From contig JAFUJK010000039.1 of the NCBI GenBank assembly GCA_017468205.1, forward strand, positions 1 to 43,973: a stretch of DNA of 43,973 bases. Direction: 5' to 3'. A program made the translations under genes and the position numbers. Position 1 is the first letter of the stretch. Each line of letters begins with the position of its first letter. Below the pieces are notes generated by a model that saw only the letters and a program-made list of their open reading frames with translations, had not been told where the DNA came from and searched no databases. The DNA comes from Clostridia bacterium. Lineage in GTDB: Bacteria > Bacillota > Clostridia > Christensenellales > UBA1242. This document shows, one piece after another, positions 23,579-36,962 of the stretch.

Positions 23579-25774
23579 TTATGACATATTGCTTGGATTA
23601 ATTTCAACGAAAACAAGCGACTTTGGGTGCTTATCTTCGGTAACTGTTTTATATATAAAGTTGGTTATTTCGGGTTCTGTATCTAGTAAAAATCTACAAA
23701 GAATTTGAAAGCGATATTTTTTCTCAATGCGTGATACGGGTGAAGCCATTGCCTCGCAATAAAGAAATTGTTCCCTATTTTGCTTAAAATAGTCTTGAAT
23801 TTTGCTATATATTCTTGATGTTGTTGCGCGAGCTTCGTCCTTATTCTCGGCGGTTATAAGTACCCTTACAATCTTTGAAAAAGGCGGAAAATTCGCAACT
23901 TCGCGCAGATTTATCTCTTTTCCATAAAATCCTAGATAATCATAATTCGAGGCAAAACGATATGCATAGTGCTTTGGTGTATAAGTTTGCAAAATTACCT
24001 TCCCCTCTTTTTCTGCGCGACCAGCCCTTCCTGCAACCTGTGTTATAAGTTGATAAGTACGTTCGGTGGAACGAAAATCACTAAAATGCAGGCTCATATC
24101 AGCATTCATTATTCCTACAAGTGTTACAGAAGGAAAATCGTGTCCTTTTGCAATCATTTGCGTCCCAACAAGAATGCAGGGTTTTGTATTTCCAAAGGTT
24201 TCCAATAACTCATTTAATGAATTTTTATTCTTTGTTGTATCAAAATCCATTCGCAAAATTTTTACATTTGGAAAACGCTCTTGTAGTTCTTCCACAACCT
24301 TTTGAGTACCCATTGCGCCCATACGGATATAACTACTTCCGCAACTTGGGCAATTTGTCAGTGCCTTGTACCTACGATTGCAATAATGACATTTTAATTG
24401 GTTGTCCTCCTTGTGATATACAAGAGAAACATCGCAATCTTCGCATTTTGCCACATATCCGCATTCGCGACAAATCATATAACTGCTAAAACCACGACGA
24501 TTAATGAAAAGCATCGCTTGATTTTTTTCGCGAACAACATTTTCGAGTTCATCTAACAAACGACCGCTAAAAATCCCAGAATTGCCCATTCTCACTTCGT
24601 CACACATATTCACTATTTCAATATTAGGCATAGGCTTTGCGTTAGCGCGATTTGGCAATAAATGCAATTCCGTTTTGCCTTGTTTTGCTCTATGAAAAGA
24701 CTCCAAACTAGGCGTTGCACTACCGAAAATAACAGGACATTTGTTAAACTTTCCACGCAACCTTGCGACATCGTGCGTTATAAAACGCGGATTTGATTCC
24801 GCCTTATAACTTGGGTCATGCTCCTCATCAAGAATAATAGCACCCAAATTAGTCAATGGAGCAAATATTGCACTCCTAGCACCAATTGCTATTTTTGCCT
24901 GCCCAGTGCGCAGGCGTTGCCATTCATCAAAACGCTCACCATCACTAAGCCCACTATGTAAAATTGCTACATTATCACCAAAACGTGCTGTAAAAGTGGA
25001 TAAAACCTGCGGAGTAAGAGAAATTTCAGGAACTAATAAAATTGCCGTTTTACCCTCTCCTAGCACTTTTGAAATTATGTGCATATAAACTTCGGTTTTG
25101 CCTGACCCTGTAACACCAAACAGCAAATGCTCACCCTCACGTTTAGCCAAAATAGCATTTACAACCTTTTCTTGCTCCGCTGTTAAAGTTACTTTCTTAT
25201 CCTGCTTTGCATTCACTTTTGGGGCGCGAAGTTTAGTCGTTGTAACTTGTCTAATCACGCCCAAATCAAGCAATTTGTTTACATTAGCAGAACCAAAACG
25301 CTTGTTTAAATCTGTCCGCGCATACAAATTATCTGGTCTCAATGTTTTGATTAAGTCAATTTGCTTGGTTGCATTTTTTCGAGTATTTTCGAGCAATTCT
25401 CGGTCGTCAAATTTTTCGGTCAATTCAATAAAATTCACATAAAGTGGTTTTGCCTTACCGCTACGAAGTTGTGTTGGTATAAACAAGCGCATACAATCAA
25501 CATTACGTAAATGAAATAATTCTCTCATTTCTTCATTTAAAGCCAAAAACTCGGGCAACAGCACAGGATAATCATCCTTTGGCTGCCCGAGTGGCTTAAG
25601 TAGATTGTCTGGTAATTGACTTTTTTCTTTATGACGAAGCACATATCCTTCAATAAATCTCTTTCCAAATGGAACAGTTACGCGCTCGCCTACAATGGTA
25701 TCAGGTCTAGCGATGTAGTCAAAAACCTTGTCTACTTGGTCATTCGTAATGTCAACAATAACCTCGGCAATCAT
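23579..25774 (-). CDS. priA: Primosomal protein N', replication restart helicase PriA
   Basis: A 3'-5' DNA helicase that recognises stalled forks and reloads the replicative helicase. The 731 residues contain the N-terminal DNA-binding domain (about 1-190), Walker A GVTGSGKT at 220-227, DEEHD, the GSATPSLES motif, and the zinc-binding insert with its cysteine pairs (CRECGYVAKCEDC, CHYCNRR, CPSC). Helicase motifs GTQMIAKGHDFP and TQVAGRAGR are also present. All look intact. The start follows AAGGAG. It comes 10 bases after rpoZ and is part of the gatCAB-rpoZ-priA-rsgA-rpe run. In many Bacillota gmk and coaBC lie between rpoZ and priA; they are absent here. Confidence 0.97.
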   Translation of the reverse strand: MIAEVIVDITNDQVDKVFDYIARPDTIVGERVTVPFGKRFIEGYVLRHKEKSQLPDNLLKPLGQPKDDYPVLLPEFLALNEEMRELFHLRNVDCMRLFIPTQLRSGKAKPLYVNFIELTEKFDDRELLENTRKNATKQIDLIKTLRPDNLYARTDLNKRFGSANVNKLLDLGVIRQVTTTKLRAPKVNAKQDKKVTLTAEQEKVVNAILAKREGEHLLFGVTGSGKTEVYMHIISKVLGEGKTAILLVPEISLTPQVLSTFTARFGDNVAILHSGLSDGERFDEWQRLRTGQAKIAIGARSAIFAPLTNLGAIILDEEHDPSYKAESNPRFITHDVARLRGKFNKCPVIFGSATPSLESFHRAKQGKTELHLLPNRANAKPMPNIEIVNMCDEVRMGNSGIFSGRLLDELENVVREKNQAMLFINRRGFSSYMICRECGYVAKCEDCDVSLVYHKEDNQLKCHYCNRRYKALTNCPSCGSSYIRMGAMGTQKVVEELQERFPNVKILRMDFDTTKNKNSLNELLETFGNTKPCILVGTQMIAKGHDFPSVTLVGIMNADMSLHFSDFRSTERTYQLITQVAGRAGRAEKEGKVILQTYTPKHYAYRFASNYDYLGFYGKEINLREVANFPPFSKIVRVLITAENKDEARATTSRIYSKIQDYFKQNREQFLYCEAMASPVSRIEKKYRFQILCRFLLDTEPEITNFIYKTVTEDKHPKSLVFVEINPSNMS

Positions 25775-25784
25775 CTACCGCTCC

Positions 25785-26009
25785 TTATAATGTTGTGCCT
25801 GCCTTTACCTTTCCATCATAAACCTCTTCAGCTGCAATAGCAATAACTTTTGGGTCCCTGTCTTGTGGTTCACCAAGTAAATATTCACTATTTAACTGTT
25901 TTGCTCTTTTTCCAACAAGGCAAGTTAGCAAAAACTTGTTGCCCACTTTTTGAGTCATTTCGTCAATCGGTGGGTCCATCATTATATATTTTTTATCATC
26001 TATTTTCAT
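25785..26009 (-). CDS. rpoZ: DNA-directed RNA polymerase omega subunit
   Basis: A small subunit that helps assemble RNA polymerase around beta-prime. The 74-residue protein has the family pattern: an N-terminal PPIDEMTQKVGNKFLLTCLVGKRAKQL-type helix (quoted in part: GNKFLLTCLVGKRAKQL), then a turn and KVIAIAAEEVYDGKV near the end. In most omegas the first part reads DxLxxKxxSKYxLVxxxAKRARQL, so this is a normal but slightly divergent member. AGGAGG lies upstream of the ATG. It sits 12 bases after gatB and 10 before priA, in the usual neighbourhood of priA. Confidence 0.9.
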   Translation of the reverse strand: MKIDDKKYIMMDPPIDEMTQKVGNKFLLTCLVGKRAKQLNSEYLLGEPQDRDPKVIAIAAEEVYDGKVKAGTTL

Positions 26010-26021
26010 AAAAATTACCTC

Positions 26022-27440
26022 CTACTTTATTAATTCTTTAACAATATCCGCTACCATTTTAGGGTTAGCCTTCCCTTGTGTTGCTCTCATAGCCTGTCCA
26101 ACAAAGAACGCCATTGTTTTTTCATTTCCCTCTTGCAATTCCTTGACTGCTTTTGGATTATCTGCAACAATCTTTTGCAAGATTTCCTTCAAAGCGCCCG
26201 TATCATTCATTTGTTTTAACCCCAATTCTTCAACAAGTTGAACTGGATTTCCGCCCTTTTCCCAAAGAATATCGAAAATTTTCCTTGCACCTGCTTGGTT
26301 AATCTCGCCATCTTTATAAAGTTTGAGCATTGAAGCAAGTTCACTTGGATTAACTGGAATTTTCTTTTCTTCGTCTTCAATCGCATTTAATTTCTTAAAG
26401 ACCTCGGCAGTAATCCAGTTACAAACGAATTTAGGCTCGTTAAATTCTTTAAGCACGGCTTCAAAAAAGTCCGCATATTCGCGTTCATCAGTCAAAAGTT
26501 TTGCATCTTGCTCTGTCAATCCCCAAGATTTATACTCCTCGATACGTTGCGGTGCAAGTTTTGGCAAACGCGCGCGAATTGTATCAATATACTCTGGTTT
26601 TACATCTAACGGAATAAGGTCTGGGTCTGGAAAATAGCGATAGTCTTGACTATCTTCTTTTGAACGCATTGAGTAAGTGCGCCCTTTCTCATCGTCCCAA
26701 CGACGAGTTTCTTGAACAATCGCTCTACCAGCCTCTAACTCCTCAATTTGTCTATTTGCTTCATATTTAATAGCTTTCAAAACAGCTCTGAATGAGTTAA
26801 GGTTTTTAAGTTCTGTACGAGTTCCCAAAGGCTCGCCATCCTTGTTGACGCTAATGTTCACATCAAAACGAATACTGCCTTCTTGCATCTTACAGTCACT
26901 AACCCCAACATAAAGTAAGGTACTGCGCAATTTTTGAAGATATGCAACAGCCTCCTCAGCACTCGACATATCAGGCTCTGACACAATTTCAATCAAAGGT
27001 ACGCCACCACGATTATAGTCAACCAAAGTCCCTGCATTTGAATGGATAAGTTTGCCCGCATCTTCTTCAAGGTGAATTCGATTTAGGCGAATAAACTTCT
27101 TCTTTCCGTCGACTTCTATTTCAATACCACCGCCCACACAAAGTGGATATTCAAGTTGAGAAATTTGATAAGCCTTTGATAAGTCTGGATAAAAGTAGTT
27201 TTTGCGTTCAAAAACTGAATAGTTATTAATTCTACATCCAACAGCAAGCCCCATCAAGATTGCGCGCTCAACAGCATCGCGGTTAAGAACAGGAAGCGCA
27301 CCTGGCATCGCAGTACAAACAGGACAAGTATGCGTGTTAGGATTACTTCCAAACTCGTTCTTACAGCCACAGAAACATTTTGTCTTTGTGTTTAATTCGC
27401 TGTGAACTTCCAGACCGATTACTGTATTATATTCACTCAT
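26022..27440 (-). CDS. gatB: Aspartyl/glutamyl-tRNA amidotransferase subunit B
   Basis: The tRNA-binding and kinase subunit of GatCAB, which turns Glu-tRNA(Gln) into Gln-tRNA(Gln) and, where needed, Asp-tRNA(Asn) into Asn-tRNA(Asn). The 472 residues contain the N-terminal catalytic fold with VIGLEVHSELNTKTKCFCGC, the zinc-type cysteines CFCGC and THTCPVC, the signature YYPDL-like FYPDLSKAYQISQ and the tail YqeY domain (about 330-472). Its ATG overlaps the gatA stop codon by one base (TAATG), showing tight coupling. It follows gatC and gatA and precedes rpoZ. Presence of GatCAB suggests that no glutaminyl-tRNA synthetase is used, as is usual in Gram-positives. Confidence 0.97.
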   Translation of the reverse strand: MSEYNTVIGLEVHSELNTKTKCFCGCKNEFGSNPNTHTCPVCTAMPGALPVLNRDAVERAILMGLAVGCRINNYSVFERKNYFYPDLSKAYQISQLEYPLCVGGGIEIEVDGKKKFIRLNRIHLEEDAGKLIHSNAGTLVDYNRGGVPLIEIVSEPDMSSAEEAVAYLQKLRSTLLYVGVSDCKMQEGSIRFDVNISVNKDGEPLGTRTELKNLNSFRAVLKAIKYEANRQIEELEAGRAIVQETRRWDDEKGRTYSMRSKEDSQDYRYFPDPDLIPLDVKPEYIDTIRARLPKLAPQRIEEYKSWGLTEQDAKLLTDEREYADFFEAVLKEFNEPKFVCNWITAEVFKKLNAIEDEEKKIPVNPSELASMLKLYKDGEINQAGARKIFDILWEKGGNPVQLVEELGLKQMNDTGALKEILQKIVADNPKAVKELQEGNEKTMAFFVGQAMRATQGKANPKMVADIVKELIK

Positions 27441-28882
27441 TATTGTCCCTCCTTGTGTGCTAATTCATAGGCATTAGCCACTTGATAAAGTGTCGCCTCG
27501 TCAAAATGTTTTCCAATAATTTGCATACCAATTGGCAACCCCTCGCTTGAAGTACCACAAGGCACACTCAGACTTGGCACACCAGCAATGTTTACTGGCA
27601 CAGTAAAAATATCAGACAAATACATTGCTACGTGGTCATTTGATTTCTCACCCAACTTGAATGCAGGTGTTGCAGTAGTTGGGCTAATAAGAACATCACA
27701 CTTTTCAAATGCTGAAACAAATTCATTTCTAATAACTTTCTGCACGCGTTTTGCCTTGCGATAGAAAGCATCATAGTAACCACTACTTAACACATAGTTA
27801 CCAAGCATAATTCTACGTTTAACTTCCTTACCAAAGCCCTGTGTACGTGATTTGAAGTAAAGGTCAACAACGTCGCTATATTCCTCTGCTCTACGCCCAT
27901 ATTTTACACCATCAAAACGCGCGAGATTGCTCGCAGCCTCAGCAGAAGAAAGAATGTAGTAAACAGCAAGCGCAGTATCCAGACTTGGCAAATCAATTTC
28001 TACTAGCTCTGCACCTTCTGATTTATACCACTCCAAAACCTTATTAAGGGAATTCTTAACATCGTCGCAAAGTTCATCACTATAAAATTGCTTGGCAACA
28101 CCAATCTTTAAGCCCTTAACTCCTTTATTTAAATTAGCAGTATAATCTGGAACTTCAATATCGGCAGAAGTCATATCCATTTCATCTCTACCAGCCAAAA
28201 CATTCAACATTAAAGCATTGTCTTCGACCGTACGAGTAATCGCACCAACTTGGTCAAGCGAACTTGCAAAAGCAACAACACCATAACGAGAAACTCGCCC
28301 ATATGTTGGTTTGATACCAACAACACCACAGAAACTACTTGGCTCACGAATTGAACCACCAGTATCAGTACCTAAACTAGCAAAACATTGCTTTGCAGCA
28401 ACTGTACAAGCGCTACCTCCACTACTTCCCCCAGGAACACGTGTTGGGTCAACTGGATTCTTTACAGCGCCAAAGGCAGAATTTTCGTTACTACTACCCA
28501 TAGCAAATTCGTCCATATTAGCCTTACCAATCACAACAGCCCCAGCATCATGAAGTTTTTGAGCACAGGTTGCTGTATATGGGGAAACAAAATTCTCCAA
28601 AAACTTACTTGCACAAGTAGTCTTTGTGCCAACATAATTTATGTTATCTTTTAACACGATTGGCACACCGGCAAGAATCCCTAATTTATCACCCTGCTTA
28701 CGAGCAGAGTCAATCTCTCTTGCGCGCTTGATTGCTTCATCATAATAAGTTGAGTTCAGCGCGTTGAGGTCTTTGGTTTCCTCTATACGTTCAAAGCACT
28801 CATTAACCAACTGTTCACTTGTAACCTTTCCTTGATTCAAAAGCGCAAGCACTTCTGTCAAACTATAATCTAAATAACTCAT
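27440..28882 (-). CDS. gatA: Aspartyl/glutamyl-tRNA amidotransferase subunit A
   Basis: The glutaminase (amidase-signature) subunit of GatCAB, releasing ammonia from glutamine and channelling it to GatB. The 480 residues carry the Ser-cisSer-Lys triad: K78 (VLKDNIN), S153 within GGSSGGSA, and the nucleophile S177 in DTGGSIREPSS. The C-terminal half shows SPTTATPAF and the closing GLPIGMQIIGKHFDE. The start at 28882 is chosen because GGAGGAG lies 6-8 bases upstream; a longer reading to 28951 would run into gatC and adds an unrelated hydrophobic stretch. One base separates it from the gatC stop codon and it overlaps gatB by one. Confidence 0.97.
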   Translation of the reverse strand: MSYLDYSLTEVLALLNQGKVTSEQLVNECFERIEETKDLNALNSTYYDEAIKRAREIDSARKQGDKLGILAGVPIVLKDNINYVGTKTTCASKFLENFVSPYTATCAQKLHDAGAVVIGKANMDEFAMGSSNENSAFGAVKNPVDPTRVPGGSSGGSACTVAAKQCFASLGTDTGGSIREPSSFCGVVGIKPTYGRVSRYGVVAFASSLDQVGAITRTVEDNALMLNVLAGRDEMDMTSADIEVPDYTANLNKGVKGLKIGVAKQFYSDELCDDVKNSLNKVLEWYKSEGAELVEIDLPSLDTALAVYYILSSAEAASNLARFDGVKYGRRAEEYSDVVDLYFKSRTQGFGKEVKRRIMLGNYVLSSGYYDAFYRKAKRVQKVIRNEFVSAFEKCDVLISPTTATPAFKLGEKSNDHVAMYLSDIFTVPVNIAGVPSLSVPCGTSSEGLPIGMQIIGKHFDEATLYQVANAYELAHKEGQ

Positions 28883-28883
28883 C

Positions 28884-29177
28884 TTACTCCTCCGCCACCG
28901 TAATAGGAACCAAGAAAGCACCGTCCTGACTATCAGGAGCATTTGCCACAATCTCTTCGGCTGTAAGGCTAGGCTTAATCTCGTCCTTTCTTAATTGAGT
29001 GTCTGCATCAACAGTGCTTTCAAGCAAGTCAACATTAGACACATCAACTTTATTTATCGCATCAACTTGTTCGAGTGTTGCGGTCAATTCTTTCACAAAT
29101 TCAGCGGTTTCTTCCTCACTAAATTCAAGACGTGAAAGTTTTGCTAATTTTTTTACGTCATCAATTGTAATACTCAT
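28884..29177 (-). CDS. gatC: Aspartyl/glutamyl-tRNA amidotransferase subunit C
   Basis: The small subunit that wraps around GatA and stabilises GatCAB. The 97 residues match the family, with the typical opening ITIDDVKKLAKLSRLEFSEEE, the helix LEQVDAINKVDVSNV and the conserved tail phrase NAPDSQDGAFLVP. The start at 29177 is preceded by AAGGAAGG; an upstream reading to 29234 would include the promoter and is rejected. It is the first gene of the gatCAB run, with a strong promoter between ligA and itself. Confidence 0.95.
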   Translation of the reverse strand: MSITIDDVKKLAKLSRLEFSEEETAEFVKELTATLEQVDAINKVDVSNVDLLESTVDADTQLRKDEIKPSLTAEEIVANAPDSQDGAFLVPITVAEE

Positions 29178-29205
29178 TATTACCTTCCTTAATCTTAATA
29201 GAAAA

Positions 29206-29234
29206 ATAATACCACGAAACTGCATTTCTGTCAA
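29206..29234 (-). promoter_or_regulatory. Sigma-A-type promoter of gatCAB and following genes
   Basis: Minus strand: consensus TTGACA (29229-29234), a 17-bp spacer, then TATTAT (29206-29211), directly after the ligA stop codon and about 30 bases before gatC. No terminator separates ligA from it, so read-through from pcrA-ligA is also likely. Confidence 0.8.
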
Positions 29235-33385
<4,151 letters not shown>

Positions 33386-33413
33386 ATTTTGTCCCCTAGT
33401 TAATTTACATACT

Positions 33414-33442
33414 ATTCTAACAAAAAAAGCCCTTTTTGGCAA
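33414..33442 (-). promoter_or_regulatory. Promoter of pcrA-ligA, lying inside the upstream terminator
   Basis: Minus strand: TTGCCA (33437-33442), a 17-bp spacer, then TAGAAT (33414-33419). The -35 box is in the loop and stem of the terminator of the preceding gene, and the spacer contains its T run. Confidence 0.6.
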
Positions 33443-33456
33443 CCAAAAAAGGCTTT
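33422..33456 (-). terminator. Rho-independent terminator of the 136-aa protein gene
   Basis: A 14-bp stem with one mismatch (33426-33439 and 33443-33456) and a 3-base loop is followed on the minus strand by seven T. It begins 6 bases after the stop codon at 33462. Confidence 0.88.
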
Positions 33457-33461
33457 ATTTT

Positions 33462-33872
33462 TTATATGCCACTATATAGTTTTGTTTGTTTTTCTCTTTC
33501 AAAACGTTCACGCATCTCATTATATTTATCTGTAAGTTTGATTATGTAGTTTTGCCTAGCTTCAATATCTAATTTATCATACTCCGCGTGGTCGATGAGT
33601 TGCCCAATGGGATTGAGTGTGAAAGAATTATTTTGAAGCAGTTTACAAACCTTATTATAAAATTCATTGTCTTGTGCACTCTCTTCATCGCAATAAAATT
33701 CACGCATCAAACGTTTTGCGTACAACTCTTTAATCTTTTGCTCATTTTCGTCAGCATTATTGCGAATATACTGGTCGCGTTCTTCTCTTATTTTGTCCCA
33801 ATATCCACTTGTCATTCTACGCTTTGCCCTCTTTGCAAATGCCTTGATACTTACAGAATTTTGATTAGTCAT
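33462..33872 (-). CDS. Hypothetical basic, helical protein, 136 residues
   Basis: I do not recognise this protein. It is highly charged and probably all-helical, with no signal, membrane segment or cysteine cluster (one cysteine in EFYCDEES, one in KVCKLL). It starts with a Lys/Arg-rich patch (IKAFAKRAKRRMTSGYWDKIREE; the key part is KRAKRR), which could bind nucleic acid, and ends in a long Glu/Lys/Arg helix. Gene status is supported by GGAGGT before the ATG at 33872, a promoter at 33903-33931 and its own terminator. It is a single-gene unit upstream of pcrA. Any link to pcrA function would be inference from position only, since the two are separated by a terminator. Confidence 0.75.
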   Translation of the reverse strand: MTNQNSVSIKAFAKRAKRRMTSGYWDKIREERDQYIRNNADENEQKIKELYAKRLMREFYCDEESAQDNEFYNKVCKLLQNNSFTLNPIGQLIDHAEYDKLDIEARQNYIIKLTDKYNEMRERFEREKQTKLYSGI

Positions 33873-33902
33873 TATATGCTACCTCCGAAATAATACGAGA
33901 AC

Positions 33903-33931
33903 ATTTTAGTACTTTATCATCAAAATTTCAA
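33903..33931 (-). promoter_or_regulatory. Promoter of the 136-aa protein gene
   Basis: Minus strand: TTGAAA (33926-33931), a 17-bp spacer, then TAAAAT (33903-33908), about 30 bases before the ATG. Confidence 0.7.
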
Positions 33932-34067
33932 ATAAAAAATAGCGAAAAATATCATTTCGACAAACCTTATTTTTTTACGCTAAAATCCCGCACTATTTAT
34001 ACAAAATACACCCTTATAATACATAAAAAAACACGTAAAAAATGTTAAAAAATCGCCCAATATACAT

Positions 34068-34107
34068 AAAAGTAAAAAGACTTTTGTTTTTCGACAAAAA
34101 TCTTTTT
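34068..34107 (-). terminator. Probable terminator of leuS
   Basis: A 14-bp AT-rich stem with one G-U pair (34074-34087 and 34094-34107) and a 6-base loop. On the minus strand it is followed by TCTTTTTACTTTT. It lies about 40 bases past the leuS stop codon. Confidence 0.65.
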
Positions 34108-34144
34108 TGTAGTTTTTTATTAAAAGTTGTATTAAATTTTAATT

Positions 34145-36520
34145 TTATGCTTTAACAATAAAGTTAACAATTTTGTTAGGCACATAAATTTCCTTAACAA
34201 TTTCCCCCAACTTTACAGCTTCCTTAGCCTTTGCAAGCACACTTTCCTTATCTTCATCAATAGCAATAACAATTTTTGCTCTTAACTTGCCGTTTACCTG
34301 CACAGGAATTTCAATTTCGTCATCATTTGCCAATTCTGGGTCAAAACTTGGCCATTTTGCATAATCAATCAAGTTTTCACTATCAAATACGCGTTCCCAA
34401 ATTTCTTCGGTTATAAATGGCGCAACTGGATTCAAAAGTTTTATAAAGCCCTCGGCGTATTCGCGTGGGAATACTTCTTCTTTTTGAACCGCGTTAATAA
34501 AAATCATCATTTGACTAATTGCAGTATTAAAGTTAAAGTTTTCAAAATCTTCTGTAACTTTCTTTACTGTTTTGTGGTACAATTTTTCCAAGTTCTTATT
34601 TTCGCCACCAATTTTGTTTTCATTAATGTAAATTGACCAAATTTTTGCAATAAAGCGTTTAGAACCTTCGATATTTTTTGTATTCCAAGGTTTTGGTTCT
34701 GTAACTGGCCCCATAAACATCTCGTAAGTACGCAAAACGTCCGCACCGTAGTCATTGATGACATCATCAGGATTTACAACATTTCCCTTACTCTTACTCA
34801 TTTTTTCACAGTTTTCACCAAGCATCATACCTGGGTGAACAAGACGTTTAAAAGGTTCTGAAACAGGGCTAATACCTTTTTCAAACAAATATTTATTCCA
34901 ATAACGGGCATACAACAAGTGTCCAACAGTATGCTCTGCTCCACCAACATACAAGTCAACAGGCATCCAATATTTTAACAATTCAGGGTCAGCAATTGCC
35001 TTGTCATTGTGTGGGTCAATAAAGCGGAGATAATACCAACTTGTAGCAGCAGCACCTGGCATTGTACAAGTTTCTCGAGTTCCCTTAACTCCATTAATTT
35101 CGACATTCTTCCATTCAGTAGCATTGTCAAGAGGAGGCTGTCCATTCTTTGCCTTATAGTCTTGCATCTCAGGCAATGTCAATGGCAAGTTCTCTTCGAG
35201 TACAACCTCATCATTTTCAAGATAAACCACAGGTATCGGTTCACCCCAATAACGTTGACGTGAGAAAGTCCAGTCGCGAAGTTTATAGTTAATTTGATGT
35301 CCGCCCAAGTCTTTTTCTTCTAGCCAAGCAATTATTTTTGCCTTGGCCTCCTCATTATTCAAGCCGTCAAGCATTCCTGAATTAATATGTTTTCCATCGC
35401 CTGTATATGCCTCAACATCCAAATCACCACCTTCAACCACACGTTTCATCGGTAGATTGTATGTTTTTGCAAAAGCATAATCACGAGTGTCGTGAGCAGG
35501 CACAGCCATTACCGCGCCAGTACCATAAGTCAACACATAATCACCAACCCAAATTGGCAATTTCTCACCATTAACTGGATTAATACAATATGCGCCTGTA
35601 AATACACCCGTTTTTGTTGCACTTAAATCAGTTCTTTCAAGGTCTGATTTAGATGCACACGCTTTGACATATGCCTGAACCACTTCTCTTTGTTCGTCGG
35701 TTGTAATTTCGTCAATCAACGCGTGTTCTGGACACAAAACACAATAGGTAGCACCAAACAAAGTGTCGGCACGAGTTGTGAAAACATGGAAATCCTTATC
35801 ACTATTTTCAATCTTGAAAGCGACATCGGCACCTTGCGACTTGCCTATCCAATTACGTTGCCCTTCGATAGTTGAGCTTGGCCAATCGGTAAGTTCATCC
35901 AATCCTTCAAGCAACTTTTCAGCATAGGCTGGAATATCCATAGTCCATTGCTTCATCATACGTTTTTCAACAGGGAATCCCCCTCTTTCACTTTTGCCGT
36001 CCACAATTTCATCATTTGCAAGAACTGTACCCAACCCCTCGCACCAATTTACGTAAGTAGGTTTTAGGCTAGCGTGTCCGTCCTTGTACATTTGTTCAAA
36101 AATCCATTGTGTCCAATGATAGTACTCTGGGCGGTGCGTAGCGATTTCCTTAGTCCAGTCATAACTGAATCCAATTGCTTTAAGTTGACGCGTAAATATT
36201 ATAATGTTTTCATCAGTAAACTTACCCGGGTGATTACCTGTTTTAACTGCGTATTGTTCAGCAGGAAGCCCAAAGCTATCAAATCCCGCTGGGTGCAATA
36301 CGTTAAAACCCTGCATACGTTTCATACGCGATATAATATCGGTAGAGATATATCCCACAGGGTGTCCAACGTGCAAGCCTTGCCCTGATGGATAAGGAAT
36401 CATATCCAATGCATAATATTTAGGTTTTGAAAAGTCATATAAATCGGTAACAAAAACGCGGTCTTTTTCCCAACGTTCGCGCCATTTTGCTTCGATGCTT
36501 TTATAGTCGAAAGGTATCAT
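34145..36520 (-). CDS. leuS: Leucyl-tRNA synthetase
   Basis: A class I synthetase that charges tRNA(Leu) and edits mischarged amino acids. The 791 residues are near the short end of the bacterial range. Motifs include the HIGH box HVGH (residues 50-53, in PSGQGLHVGHPVGY), the editing-domain TFTTRADTLFGATY-like stretch (HVFTTRADTLFGATYCVL; threonine-rich region and Asp intact), VPAHDTRDYAFA, the leucine-specific region and KMSKSKGNVV in the second half. The start follows AAGGAG. The promoter is a perfect consensus and the leader is only about 20 bases, so no T-box riboswitch fits. The gene is a single unit with its own terminator. Confidence 0.97.
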   Translation of the reverse strand: MIPFDYKSIEAKWRERWEKDRVFVTDLYDFSKPKYYALDMIPYPSGQGLHVGHPVGYISTDIISRMKRMQGFNVLHPAGFDSFGLPAEQYAVKTGNHPGKFTDENIIIFTRQLKAIGFSYDWTKEIATHRPEYYHWTQWIFEQMYKDGHASLKPTYVNWCEGLGTVLANDEIVDGKSERGGFPVEKRMMKQWTMDIPAYAEKLLEGLDELTDWPSSTIEGQRNWIGKSQGADVAFKIENSDKDFHVFTTRADTLFGATYCVLCPEHALIDEITTDEQREVVQAYVKACASKSDLERTDLSATKTGVFTGAYCINPVNGEKLPIWVGDYVLTYGTGAVMAVPAHDTRDYAFAKTYNLPMKRVVEGGDLDVEAYTGDGKHINSGMLDGLNNEEAKAKIIAWLEEKDLGGHQINYKLRDWTFSRQRYWGEPIPVVYLENDEVVLEENLPLTLPEMQDYKAKNGQPPLDNATEWKNVEINGVKGTRETCTMPGAAATSWYYLRFIDPHNDKAIADPELLKYWMPVDLYVGGAEHTVGHLLYARYWNKYLFEKGISPVSEPFKRLVHPGMMLGENCEKMSKSKGNVVNPDDVINDYGADVLRTYEMFMGPVTEPKPWNTKNIEGSKRFIAKIWSIYINENKIGGENKNLEKLYHKTVKKVTEDFENFNFNTAISQMMIFINAVQKEEVFPREYAEGFIKLLNPVAPFITEEIWERVFDSENLIDYAKWPSFDPELANDDEIEIPVQVNGKLRAKIVIAIDEDKESVLAKAKEAVKLGEIVKEIYVPNKIVNFIVKA

Positions 36521-36547
36521 TATTTTCTCCTTAAATTTTCTATATAA

Positions 36548-36576
36548 ATTATACTAAATTTTGCCAATTTTGTCAA
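36548..36576 (-). promoter_or_regulatory. Perfect-consensus promoter of leuS
   Basis: Minus strand: TTGACA (36571-36576), a 17-bp spacer, then TATAAT (36548-36553). The -10 box ends 27 bases before the leuS ATG, which leaves a very short leader. Confidence 0.88.
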
Positions 36577-36586
36577 TTAAAACAAC

Positions 36587-36612
36587 AAAAAAGAAGCCCA
36601 TAGGCTCCCCTT
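36587..36612 (-). terminator. Rho-independent terminator of rplS
   Basis: A 6-bp stem with one G-U pair (GAAGCC/GGCTCC, 36593-36598 and 36603-36608) and a 4-base loop is followed on the minus strand by TTTTTTG. It is 10-30 bases past the rplS stop. Confidence 0.8.
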
Positions 36613-36620
36613 TCATATAA

Positions 36621-36962
36621 TTAGATGTCCTCTTTAATCTTAGCACGTTTACCACTAAGACCACGAACGTAGTAGAGTTTCGCTCTGCGAACTTTACCTC
36701 TGCGTACAACCTCTACGCGGTCGATACGAGGTGAGTGAACTGGGAAAGTTCTCTCAACACCGATACCGAAACTGATACGACGAACAGTAAATGTTTCGCG
36801 AATACTACCATTCTTACGTGCGATTACGACACCTTCGTAAGCCTGAATACGCTCTTTGTCGCCCTCAACAACTTTAACGTATACTCTAACGGTATCACCG
36901 ATGTTGAAGTCGCTAACATTTTCTTTGAGTCCTTCTTTTTCAAGTGTTGCAATAATGTTCAT
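36621..36962 (-). CDS. rplS: 50S ribosomal protein L19
   Basis: A large-subunit protein at the interface with the small subunit. The 113 residues match the family: [20 protein letters not shown], the signature [38 protein letters not shown] and the C-terminal [17 protein letters not shown] (parts quoted). The GGAGG site is 12 bases from the ATG, a little farther than usual. In B. subtilis rplS directly follows trmD; here rbgA and yraN come between, and rplS has its own promoter (37050-37078) and a structured leader. A terminator closes the unit. Confidence 0.96.
   Translation of the reverse strand: MNIIATLEKEGLKENVSDFNIGDTVRVYVKVVEGDKERIQAYEGVVIARKNGSIRETFTVRRISFGIGVERTFPVHSPRIDRVEVVRRGKVRRAKLYYVRGLSGKRAKIKEDI

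Noticed and set aside
36521..36620. T-box riboswitch upstream of leuS
   Set aside because: The leader between the consensus promoter and the ATG is only about 20 bases, far too short, and the hairpin in the gap is the rplS terminator.
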